A DNA stretch of 13,440 nucleotides, taken from contig JALOPY010000013.1 in assembly GCA_025453735.1 (NCBI GenBank), positions 1 to 13,440 of the forward strand, given 5' to 3'. Made by a program: the position numbers and the translations under genes. Positions 1 through 6,989 of the stretch are shown piece by piece (the stretch's first letter is position 1; every line of letters begins with the position of its first letter). Origin of the DNA: a bacterium. GTDB lineage: Bacteria > Zhuqueibacterota > Zhuqueibacteria > Thermofontimicrobiales > Thermofontimicrobiaceae. The notes under the pieces were generated by a model. That model was not told where the DNA came from. It made no database searches and saw only the letters and a list, made by a program, of their open reading frames with translations.

Positions 1-181
1 CACTAACCGAATTAGGAATAGTTTCTAATTTAGAATGAATATAAATTAAAACTAATACAAAGTCAAGCGGTTTTTTTAAGTTGATGGGAATTTTTTTGGG
101 ATGATTTTGATTGTCAGATCAAGTTGAAAATTCTTTTTGTTCAACGGATAGAAACAATCCTCCTGCGGCAGATCACGCCAA

Positions 182-257
182 AGGCGAATGCGCCTGGGCG
201 CATTTCTATAATAAATTGATCGTGCCAGAGGCAGATGCGACTAAGCCGCATTCGCCT
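182..257. repeat. Nested palindrome block (REP-like)
   Basis: Two palindromes are nested. The outer arms AGGCGAATGCG (182-192) and CGCATTCGCCT (247-257) are perfect 11-bp reverse complements. Inside, AATGCGCC (187-194) and GGCGCATT (197-204) form an 8-bp perfect stem with a 2-bp centre. The two foldings share bases 187-192, so they are mutually exclusive. The block is clearly more GC-rich than the AT-rich DNA around it, as expected of a dispersed REP-type element rather than decayed coding sequence. Whether it recurs elsewhere in the genome cannot be seen here. Confidence 0.5.
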
Positions 258-452
258 AACCTGAATAATTCATTTGCCACTAAGGCACCAAGACACTAAG
301 GATATATTTATAGAATTGTTATGAATGAAATTTTAAAAGGCAATAATTAAAATAATAAAAACCGAGTTTTTGAGACAAGCTTATTTCATCTTTTTATTTC
401 TTTGTGACTTAGTGTCTTGGTGGTAAAAATTTATGAATAATTTAGGCTAAGG
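255..452. repeat. MITE-like element with ~45-bp imperfect inverted repeats
   Basis: The sequence 255-300 and the reverse complement of 408-452 match imperfectly over about 45 bases. The match contains a perfect 15-bp core, CACCAAGACACTAAG (286-300), with its complement at 408-422, and a second matching stretch around GAATAATTCAT (263-273) and ATGAATAATT (433-442). The roughly 107 bp between the inner ends is very AT-rich and has no coding potential. Size, long inverted ends and non-coding centre fit a miniature inverted-repeat element. I see no clear target-site duplication, so mobility is inference. Confidence 0.4.
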
Positions 453-453
453 A

Positions 454-507
454 AAACCCAACTGATGATTTTTTTTTGCTTGTTCTAAATTTTCATCAGT
501 TGGGTTT
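454..507. repeat. 15-bp perfect hairpin, possible terminator
   Basis: AAACCCAACTGATGA (454-468) and TCATCAGTTGGGTTT (493-507) are exact reverse complements separated by a T-rich 24-base loop. On the minus strand the hairpin would lie about 365 bases beyond the stop of the 871-3324 gene and could end its transcript. The U run after the stem is short (TTTT, partly within the stem), so it is not a canonical intrinsic terminator. It directly abuts the inverted-repeat element on its left. Confidence 0.35.
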
Positions 508-870
508 ATTTATCTATTGGGACTTAAATCCACCTTTTTCAGATTTTGGCATTTACGAATATCGAAGCTAACTTTCAAGGAAGAACGTAGCTTCGCAAAT
601 CGAAGATGCGCCATTTTGGGGGGAGCATTGATTTATGCAGAAATTCACTTACAATGAGCAACGGAGCAAGCGGAGCTTAAATGGAGTTTTATAATCGCAA
701 GAGAATCCTACCCCAAAAATCTTCGTGAGTCTCTATTTACTCCCCTGTACCCGCAAGGTTGTTGCTCCTTGTAAGGTTTTTTTATCGTATTTTTAACACA
801 AACTTTAAAATTCCGATACAGCAAATGACATCACAATTTTCCGATGACAAAATTTATTTTCGCCGCCAGC

Positions 871-3324
871 CTAGCGGAGTAAGACCAGCTTTCTGGTCGC
901 TTCAAACCGGTCAGATTTAATGCGATAGAAATAAACACCGGAACCAACCTGTCGGCCTAAATCATCCTTGCCATTCCAGATAATTTTCTGGAACCCAGCA
1001 GGTCTGCGCTCATCGATCAACGTAGCGATCTTCTGACCCAGCATGTTGTAAATTTCCAGTGTCACATGGGCATTCACTGGCAACTCAAATCCAATCGATG
1101 TCTCCGGATTGAAAGGATTGGGCTGATTTTGATGCAGCGCAAATTTGGATGGAATAATGACTACCCGGGTTGAGGAAAATTGAAATTTCCCGTTGAGATC
1201 GATCTGTTTTAATCGGTAATCATATTTTCCGCCGGCATCAGGCTGATCGGTGAAGGTGTAAGAATTCATTGCAGTCGTCGTTCCATTTCCCGCAATGAAA
1301 CCAACTTTTTGCCAGGCGTTCATTGGCTGACGCTGGCGCTGAATTTCAAATCCATAGTTATTCGATTCAGATGCAGTCGTCCAGTTCAATTCCACACGAC
1401 CATTTTTCAGCATGGCATCAAATGACGCGAGCTCAACCGGGACCACAATCACGTCGGTTTTTATGATTGAGCTATTCGTTCCGACAATCCAGCCGACTTG
1501 ATTATCGATGATATCGATATCGTAGAGACCGTTTCGTGTGCCGATTTCCAGCTTAAACCAGGTCGAGCCGCCATCGATAGTTTTGTACAGCGCTCCCTCA
1601 ATACCCTGGATAACCGCCCAGCCAACCATTGAATCCATAAAATAAACTTCACGGACTTTATCATTGGCTGAAAAGAGCATCTGTTCCGTCCAATTCGTGC
1701 CACCATCAATTGTTTTCAAAATCGAATTGCCACAAATCCAGCCGATCGCTTGAGAAATAAAATGGACGGTATAAAAATCCTCGGTCCGTCCCGTCGGAAT
1801 GCATGACCAGGTTGTTCCGCCATCCGTCGTTTGGGTGACGTTGCCATTCTCGCCGACTGCCCAGCCGATCTGGCTGTCAACAAAGTAGATATCATGGAGC
1901 GTTGCAGTTCCAGGACAGTTTTGTTTTGTCCAGGTTGCTCCGCCATCCATTGTTTTGAGAATGATTGACGAATCTGTTGTCAAGGGTCCGCCACAAATCC
2001 AGCCAGTCTGATCATTGATGAAGAACAACGATTGCAGAAAATTTTTAGTGTTGGAAGTCTGCTCAATCCAGCTCGTTCCTCCATCGGTCGTATGCAAAAT
2101 CAGCCCCATTTCGCCAACGGTCCATCCCTTCTGGTCATTCACAAACAGAATTTCATGCAATGTTTCAGAGCCAGAAGAAGCCTGCAAGCTCCAGGTTTTG
2201 CCGCCATCCGTGCTTTTCATGATCTTTTTATTGGGTCCGACAACCCAGCCAATGTCCGGATTGATAAAGTCAACACCATAGATATTCCAGATGTAGGTGC
2301 CAATGCTAACCTCTTTCCACACAGCGCCATCATCATCAGAGCGAATTATTATTCCCGCGTTTCCTACAGCCATTACCACATCAGGGCTGGCAAATTTAAT
2401 CGAATTTATGTTGCGCTCGACCTGGGATTCATCAGCTTCCCAGAGTTGTCCGCCATTGTTCGTTTGAATCAGGACGCCGCGTTCGCCGACAGCCCAGCCC
2501 AAATTTTGATCTTTAAAATGAATCGCCCACAGAGCGTTCGTCGGCTCAGGCTGGGTTTGCGTCACCCAACTCGCGCCACCATCTGCTGTGTGAATGACAG
2601 AGCCGCGTGTCACATTTCCGTCCCCAACAGCCCAACCGTGCAAGTCATCGACAAAAGAAACCGAATAAAGCTCCAGCGTTGCTTTGGAATAGTAGGGCGT
2701 CCATGTGGTACCGCCATCTTGAGTTTTTAAGATAATATCTTCAGCATTCTGCGGATCTGCCACGTAACTGCTGCCAACCGCCCATCCAACATTCGTGCTG
2801 CTAAATTGGATTGCATTTAGCGTACTCGCGTTCGTTGTCTCCAACACCGTCCACGTGTCTCCGCCATTCGTTGTTTTTAAAAGAACACCTCTTTTTTCGG
2901 TAGAGCTAATAATCCGATTTCCGACAGCCCATCCATTCAGGGCGTCATGAAAAAAGATACCTTTTATTTCATTAACATTGATTATCGTTTTGGAAGCCCA
3001 ATTCGCTCCGCCATCGACTGTTTTTAAAATCTTACCATTCGTTCCTGCAGCCCACCCGTTCAATTGATCAGCAAAACAGACGGCATATAAATCACTGTCA
3101 ACTCCTCCGCTGTAATGAGCAACCGTCCAACTGCTGCCTCCATTCGTTGTTTTAATAATCGTACCGACCTCTCCCACCGCGACAGCAGCCTGGTCATTGA
3201 ACAACCAGATATCGTATAATTGATTTCCCTGGGGAATTGGATTTTGCCAGTGCCAATTCTCCTGTCCCATTGCCATTATCGATACTAACAAACTCATTGC
3301 CAGAAAGATAACTATCTTTTTCAT
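871..3324 (-). CDS. Secreted YCF48/BNR-repeat protein with T9SS-type sorting domain
   Basis: An 817-residue protein predicted to be exported. Residues 1-20 form a signal peptide (MKK, hydrophobic core, AMG before Gln21). About 13 repeats follow (residues ~25-625), each with a LNGWAVG-like strand and a KTTDGGxTW-like strand, as in YCF48/BNR beta-propeller proteins. One unit is degenerate (RSDDDGAVW). Residues 629-726 resemble the FN3-like module common before sorting domains (ELNWTTASESNNYGFEI, YDYRLKQIDLNG). Residues ~727-817 are a Por secretion (type IX) sorting domain with NQPNPFNPET, IYNMLGQ, SGVYFYR and a basic end. A strong GAGGTGGAG sits just upstream of the ATG. The family is thought to be cell-surface or secreted, with binding or structural roles; no enzyme motif is visible. 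It is separated by 213 bp from the upstream TPR gene and probably has its own promoter. Domain calls are firm; the ligand is unknown. Confidence 0.9.
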   Translation of the reverse strand: MKKIVIFLAMSLLVSIMAMGQENWHWQNPIPQGNQLYDIWLFNDQAAVAVGEVGTIIKTTNGGSSWTVAHYSGGVDSDLYAVCFADQLNGWAAGTNGKILKTVDGGANWASKTIINVNEIKGIFFHDALNGWAVGNRIISSTEKRGVLLKTTNGGDTWTVLETTNASTLNAIQFSSTNVGWAVGSSYVADPQNAEDIILKTQDGGTTWTPYYSKATLELYSVSFVDDLHGWAVGDGNVTRGSVIHTADGGASWVTQTQPEPTNALWAIHFKDQNLGWAVGERGVLIQTNNGGQLWEADESQVERNINSIKFASPDVVMAVGNAGIIIRSDDDGAVWKEVSIGTYIWNIYGVDFINPDIGWVVGPNKKIMKSTDGGKTWSLQASSGSETLHEILFVNDQKGWTVGEMGLILHTTDGGTSWIEQTSNTKNFLQSLFFINDQTGWICGGPLTTDSSIILKTMDGGATWTKQNCPGTATLHDIYFVDSQIGWAVGENGNVTQTTDGGTTWSCIPTGRTEDFYTVHFISQAIGWICGNSILKTIDGGTNWTEQMLFSANDKVREVYFMDSMVGWAVIQGIEGALYKTIDGGSTWFKLEIGTRNGLYDIDIIDNQVGWIVGTNSSIIKTDVIVVPVELASFDAMLKNGRVELNWTTASESNNYGFEIQRQRQPMNAWQKVGFIAGNGTTTAMNSYTFTDQPDAGGKYDYRLKQIDLNGKFQFSSTRVVIIPSKFALHQNQPNPFNPETSIGFELPVNAHVTLEIYNMLGQKIATLIDERRPAGFQKIIWNGKDDLGRQVGSGVYFYRIKSDRFEATRKLVLLR

Positions 3325-3374
3325 AGCTCCACCTCACTTTAGGTTATTCTGTTGCTAAACTTTATTTAGACATG

Positions 3375-3435
3375 CAATCGATGCGCGATTGGTTCCTCTT
3401 ATGGCGTTTATCAAAAAAAGTTTCTTTTTCGCCAT
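3375..3435. repeat. Two adjacent small hairpins in an AT-rich gap
   Basis: CAATCG (3375-3380) and CGATTG (3386-3391) form a 6-bp stem with a 5-base loop. Next to it, ATGGCG (3401-3406) pairs with CGCCAT (3430-3435), and inside that AAAAAG (3415-3420) pairs with CTTTTT (3424-3429), leaving an 8-base bulge on one side. They lie between the TPR stop (3538) and the start of the 871-3324 gene (3324). They could end the upstream transcript or form a leader of the downstream one. Neither is followed by a clear U run on the minus strand, so the role is open. Confidence 0.3.
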
Positions 3436-3537
3436 CACACCTTTAAATTAATAATTAATTATAAAAATTGCAATATCTTTTTATCTTCGATTAGAAATAA
3501 TATGATTCACTCATGCGAGAAAATTTAATCGCTAATT

Positions 3538-5082
3538 TTATGGAAGCGAAAACAGATCAATTTGGGGCTGTTGTACGCTCTGCATTTTCAACTTTTTTTC
3601 TTTTAATTTTTTCATATCTTCTTTGATTAAAAATAGCTCCCGTCGGAATTTAGTGGGATGCTGAATTTCACTCTGCTGCGCCAATTTCAAAGCAGAGTCA
3701 TACCATTTTTCAGCGTCGGAGAGCTTGCTATTTTTCAAGAAAAAGAATCCAAGTCCCCAATAGCCCCAGAAACTTTTCGGATCAATTTCGATTGCGCAAT
3801 GAAATAGTTGCTCCGCGGTTGGTGTTTGTTTTTGCTTCAATAATATATGTCCATAATCATAGTAATTTTTAGCGTCCAGGGGATTTTTGAGAATCGTAAA
3901 AAAGAAAAATCGATCGCGTTGATTTTCCCAATATTTTTTCATGCTGATTTTTGCCGCAAGCAGCGTTATCAAAAAAATATTGTTAGCAAATTGCTCTCTG
4001 GCTTTTAATGTTTCGAGGGCGATCTCCAACTGCGCGTGATGATCTTTTGATCGCGTTTTTTTCAGAAACGCTTTGATACGTTTGATTAAAATCGGCAATA
4101 GAAAGGGCAGATCCTTTTCAACGCTCTTCAAAATGGTCTCGTAGAGTTGGTGCGCCTGGGATTCTTTCGTGCCATCAGGAACAATATCGGAGAGGAAATT
4201 ATCATCGTGCATTTCTGATTTAAACAGTTGAAACAGCGAGTATGGCAGGTGAACCATTTCATCGAAGTAGATTTCAATCATCACATCCCCGCGCAAAATC
4301 GAGGAGATAATTCCTTCAAATGGTTGAATCTCCTGATGGATAATCAATTGTTTCCAAAAAATGGGCCACTGGCAAATTTGTTTTGTCTTTTGCAAAATCA
4401 ATGGATCACGTGTCAAGACCTCTGGATCAGTAATTTTCAGGCTATCCAGTCCTTCAGTTAAAACGGTCAGCGAATCAACAAATTTGAAACCATCCTTGAT
4501 TGAGAGATTAAAAATGATCTCCCACAGCGGGTTATCCTCCAATGCCAATCCCAGGTCAGTATGGGATTGCAGAAACACCAGCGCGGTCATTAACGAGTCT
4601 TGCTCAGAACCGATTCGGGAGGTCCGCAACAACTCATTCAATAGCTTTTCCTGCGTCATCCTGATGAATGCCTGGGTAATGTATTTGGGCAGGATTTTGG
4701 CGCGAATCTCACGACGAAATTCATGGGGATTTTTGAGGGAATCAAATCGATTCGGGTCGGCCTCAACCAAATCCCGGATATCACGAAGCAAATCGAATTC
4801 ATCAAATCGTAAATTTTTTAGCTCTTTTCGAGCAGTCAATAGGGTGGAGATATTCTCGGAATTGTAGATCAGTCGTTCTAAACTGGTTTTCGGAGGCTTA
4901 GTTTTTTTACCAGCGGATTTTTCGTCAATAATTTCAAACCGCATTTGCGGTTGTGCTAACTCTGGCATCGCTCCCATATTCGATTGCCTATTCTTTGAAA
5001 TAGGTTCTGTTATTTCGGACGTGAGATTAAATAAATTGACCCTTTCTGAATTCGCGATAATTGCAGGTAACGACAACCTCAC
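3538..5082 (-). CDS. TPR-containing protein of unknown function
   Basis: A 514-residue, mostly helical protein without a signal peptide or clear membrane segment, so probably cytoplasmic. Residues ~400-471 hold two tetratricopeptide repeats (YYDYGHILLKQKQTPTAEQLF, then FWGYWGLGFFFLKNSKLSDAEKWY), which usually mediate protein contacts. The tail (~478-500) is a charged helix rich in Lys and Glu. I do not recognise residues 1-400. The start is uncertain: the GTG at 5082 has no Shine-Dalgarno, and ATG codons at 4977 and 4968 (residues 36 and 39) are alternatives with only weak sites; residues 1-35 may be untranslated. It lies 43 bp after the methyltransferase gene in the same direction and is probably the last gene of the phosphatase-NamZ unit, suggesting a scaffold or partner role there. 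That is inference from position only. Confidence 0.7.
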   Translation of the reverse strand: MRLSLPAIIANSERVNLFNLTSEITEPISKNRQSNMGAMPELAQPQMRFEIIDEKSAGKKTKPPKTSLERLIYNSENISTLLTARKELKNLRFDEFDLLRDIRDLVEADPNRFDSLKNPHEFRREIRAKILPKYITQAFIRMTQEKLLNELLRTSRIGSEQDSLMTALVFLQSHTDLGLALEDNPLWEIIFNLSIKDGFKFVDSLTVLTEGLDSLKITDPEVLTRDPLILQKTKQICQWPIFWKQLIIHQEIQPFEGIISSILRGDVMIEIYFDEMVHLPYSLFQLFKSEMHDDNFLSDIVPDGTKESQAHQLYETILKSVEKDLPFLLPILIKRIKAFLKKTRSKDHHAQLEIALETLKAREQFANNIFLITLLAAKISMKKYWENQRDRFFFFTILKNPLDAKNYYDYGHILLKQKQTPTAEQLFHCAIEIDPKSFWGYWGLGFFFLKNSKLSDAEKWYDSALKLAQQSEIQHPTKFRRELFLIKEDMKKLKEKKLKMQSVQQPQIDLFSLP

Positions 5083-5125
5083 AATAAATTGGGCAAATTA
5101 TTTTATCTCACATCCTTAATTAACG

Positions 5126-5707
5126 CTATATTTTTTGTAACAACACCTGCCATTGCATGAATGAATGTTCAGTTCTGATCACCTGGAAACGCAGTCGCTG
5201 CGTCATCGCTTCGATTTGCTTCAGACTTCTCGGATAAATTCGATTGCCGAATAAAGATCGGATTAGCGTCGTAATTCCAAACGGCGAAAACGTCAACAAA
5301 AAATGACCGTTATCTTTCAAAATTCGATAAACATCGAGCAGCAATAATTCGATATCTTTGATGTATTCGCTTAATCCGATCGCCGAGGCAATATCGACAG
5401 ATCGATTTTGCAGCGGCAGATTGATTGCATCTGCCTGGATCATTGCAGTTTCGGGATGCAACTGCCTGGCTCGGCGCAGCATGGAAAATGTGACATCCAC
5501 TCCAAACATTTCTTTTGCTTGTTCAAAAAAAATCAATGCACTGCCATTCCCCGTACCCAGGTCTGCGATTACATTTCCATTGGTTTCAATCAAATTCAGC
5601 AATCGCTCGATATTGTCATTTTCTTGCTGAATGATGAAGCGAAAGGGAAATCGATATCGAAAAATTCGGTAAAGTTTTTCCTTCACATCCCAAAGGAATT
5701 TATTCAT
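5126..5707 (-). CDS. Class I SAM-dependent methyltransferase (Methyltransf_11-like)
   Basis: A 193-residue protein with the Rossmann-like methyltransferase fold. Motif I is DLGTGNG (residues 49-55), which binds S-adenosylmethionine. The acidic residue ending strand 2 is Asp71 (FGVDVTFSML), Asp93 lies in QADAINLPL, and the post-motif strand is VYRILKDNGHFLLT (~127-139). The substrate cannot be read from sequence; family members methylate small molecules, lipids, quinones or proteins. The N-terminus (~1-30) is basic and aromatic and could contact a membrane or partner. The ATG lies inside the end of the NamZ-like gene (8-bp overlap, 5700-5707), so translation is probably coupled. Its own Shine-Dalgarno is weak (GAGAAAAG about 10 bases upstream). 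At 193 residues it is short for the family: after the sixth-strand region only a small C-terminal portion remains. Confidence 0.85.
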   Translation of the reverse strand: MNKFLWDVKEKLYRIFRYRFPFRFIIQQENDNIERLLNLIETNGNVIADLGTGNGSALIFFEQAKEMFGVDVTFSMLRRARQLHPETAMIQADAINLPLQNRSVDIASAIGLSEYIKDIELLLLDVYRILKDNGHFLLTFSPFGITTLIRSLFGNRIYPRSLKQIEAMTQRLRFQVIRTEHSFMQWQVLLQKI

Positions 5708-6950
5708 AAAGCAAATACTTTTCTCGAATCAATTGAAACGTCACTAGATCGGGATTCCAGCTTTCGATAATTTGCTCAGCCGTTTGTCCCGCATCAATCG
5801 CCACTGGAGTTTCATCATTTCCGAACATCAAGCGGGGACTGCGCTGCGAATTCCAGGCGAATTTATCGGGATGCAGTTTTTTTGCCGCGCAAATCAAATG
5901 AAGCCCAAAAGCTACCGATTGAAACTGGCGCGGGTCAGTGACTGACAGCAGCAATCCATGGCAAAGCTGTCCTTCATATTTTGGGTTCATCGCAGCGCCA
6001 GGCATATCAACAGGAATGTATGAAATCGTATCGATCGAGACGCCTGAAATTCCAGATTCCTGCAAAATTTTTGCCAGGTTCACATTATCTAACCACGGCG
6101 CTCCAATATTCTCGAACGGCTTCGCTGTCCCGCGTCCTTCGGATATATTGCACGTTTCCAATAAACCCATGCCGGGATATAATAGCGCGGTCATTGGCGA
6201 TGGCATATTGGGTGAGGGCTTGATCCATTGTATTCCCAACTCGCCATACCAGCTATTCCGCCGCCAGTTTTCCATTGGAATTACTGTCAATTGTGCTTTG
6301 ATGCCATTCGCCAGCCATCCTTCTTCATTGAACATTTTCGCCAGTTCGCCAACGGTCATGCCATGGCGAAGCGCAATGCGATGGATGCCGACAAAAGATT
6401 TGTATTCGTCCTTTAAGACCGGTCCTTCGACAATCATACCGGTTATTGGATTGGGACGATCGAGCACCATAAATTCGATATTATTTTCTGCGGCTGCTTC
6501 CATACAAAGGGACATGGTGCTGATATAGGTGTAAAACCGCGCGCCAACATCCTGAATATCGAAGATCAGTACATCGATTCCTTGCAGCATTTCAGGCGTC
6601 GGCTTATTGGTATTCCCATAAATGCTGATAATCGGAACGCCTGTTTTGGGATCTTTTTGATCATTGATGTCAAAGCCGCCTTCAACATCGCCGCGAATGC
6701 CATGCTCTGGTCCGAACAATGCGACAAGCTCAACGCCTGGCGCAATGAAGAATAAATCGATGACATGATTTCCCTGGGAATCAAGCCCGGTCTGGTTGGT
6801 GATGATAGCCACGCGTTTGCCCTGTATTGCCGCAAATTTGCTGTTTGCCATGACATCAATTCCCAGCTTGAATTTAGAAAGCGAATCCTGACAACTCATC
6901 AACAAGAGGAACAGAAAGCAGATCGTAACTAAATATTTTATTTTTGACAA
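5700..6950 (-). CDS. namZ: DUF1343 family exo-beta-N-acetylmuramidase lipoprotein (NamZ-like, GH171)
   Basis: A 416-residue predicted lipoprotein of the DUF1343 family, whose characterised members (NamZ, CAZy GH171) remove terminal N-acetylmuramic acid from peptidoglycan fragments during wall turnover and recycling. Residues 1-20 are a lipoprotein signal with lipobox L-M-S-C and Cys20 as the lipidation site, so the enzyme should be anchored in the envelope, facing the periplasm or surface. Family hallmarks are FGPEHGIRG (79-87), TGVPIISIYG (103-112), DIQDVGARFYTY (131-142), VLDRPNP (162-168) and SEGRGT in the second half. Length is normal for the family and no key block is missing. The start is a TTG with GGAGG seven bases upstream. 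It lies 39 bp after the phosphatase gene and overlaps the methyltransferase gene. The family call is secure; exact substrate preference is inferred from homologs. Confidence 0.9.
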   Translation of the reverse strand: MSKIKYLVTICFLFLLLMSCQDSLSKFKLGIDVMANSKFAAIQGKRVAIITNQTGLDSQGNHVIDLFFIAPGVELVALFGPEHGIRGDVEGGFDINDQKDPKTGVPIISIYGNTNKPTPEMLQGIDVLIFDIQDVGARFYTYISTMSLCMEAAAENNIEFMVLDRPNPITGMIVEGPVLKDEYKSFVGIHRIALRHGMTVGELAKMFNEEGWLANGIKAQLTVIPMENWRRNSWYGELGIQWIKPSPNMPSPMTALLYPGMGLLETCNISEGRGTAKPFENIGAPWLDNVNLAKILQESGISGVSIDTISYIPVDMPGAAMNPKYEGQLCHGLLLSVTDPRQFQSVAFGLHLICAAKKLHPDKFAWNSQRSPRLMFGNDETPVAIDAGQTAEQIIESWNPDLVTFQLIREKYLLYE

Positions 6951-6957
6951 TCGAAAA

Positions 6958-6962
6958 CCTCC
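6958..6962 (-). promoter_or_regulatory. Shine-Dalgarno GGAGG fixing a TTG start
   Basis: On the minus strand GGAGG is followed by seven bases (TTTTCGA) and then TTG at 6948-6950. The TTG-encoded residue begins a well-formed lipoprotein signal peptide, and no ATG lies nearby in frame, so this site supports the TTG start of the NamZ-like gene. Confidence 0.75.
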
Positions 6963-6989
6963 GAAAATTTGCTAAGGATTTCGGATAGG

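Larger units (their letters stand above)
1..870. other. Gene-free, repeat-rich region
   Basis: No convincing gene was found on either strand. The longest open frame (111-299, plus, TTG start) lies across palindromes and resembles no known protein. The stretch holds a nested palindromic block (182-257), a MITE-like inverted repeat (255-452) and a 15-bp perfect hairpin (454-507), each listed separately. From 540 to 790 there is a further block of repeat-like text: an 8-bp inverted pair CGAAGCTA/TAGCTTCG (563-570 and 588-595), repeated GAGC-containing words near 656-680, and a small stem CAAGG/CCTTG (754-771) followed by seven T on the plus strand. I see no promoter that clearly belongs to a gene. 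This is the downstream flank of the 871-3324 gene, and no good terminator sits right after that gene. Confidence 0.6.

Noticed and set aside
111..299. 62-residue plus-strand open frame
   Set aside because: It starts at TTG without a Shine-Dalgarno, lies across the palindromes at 182-257 and the inverted repeat, and has no recognisable protein pattern.
754..783. Plus-strand intrinsic terminator (CAAGG/CCTTG stem, then seven T)
   Set aside because: The stem is only 5 bp, five other bases separate it from the T run, and no plus-strand gene lies upstream.
2032..2730. 232-residue plus-strand open frame opposite the YCF48-repeat gene
   Set aside because: It is antisense to a clear repeat-protein gene with signal peptide and sorting domain; its length is explained by the biased codons of the repeats.
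1550..3150. Regularly spaced GCCATC words as a CRISPR-like array
   Set aside because: They encode the conserved DGG-x-x-W part of each protein repeat; the spacing is that of the protein units and the words vary.
3445..3482. Promoter TTGCAA-17-TAATTT for the 871-3324 gene
   Set aside because: The match to consensus is poor and lies in AT-rich DNA where such matches arise by chance.
5938..6528. 196-residue plus-strand open frame
   Set aside because: It is antisense to the well-conserved NamZ-like gene and shows no domain of its own.
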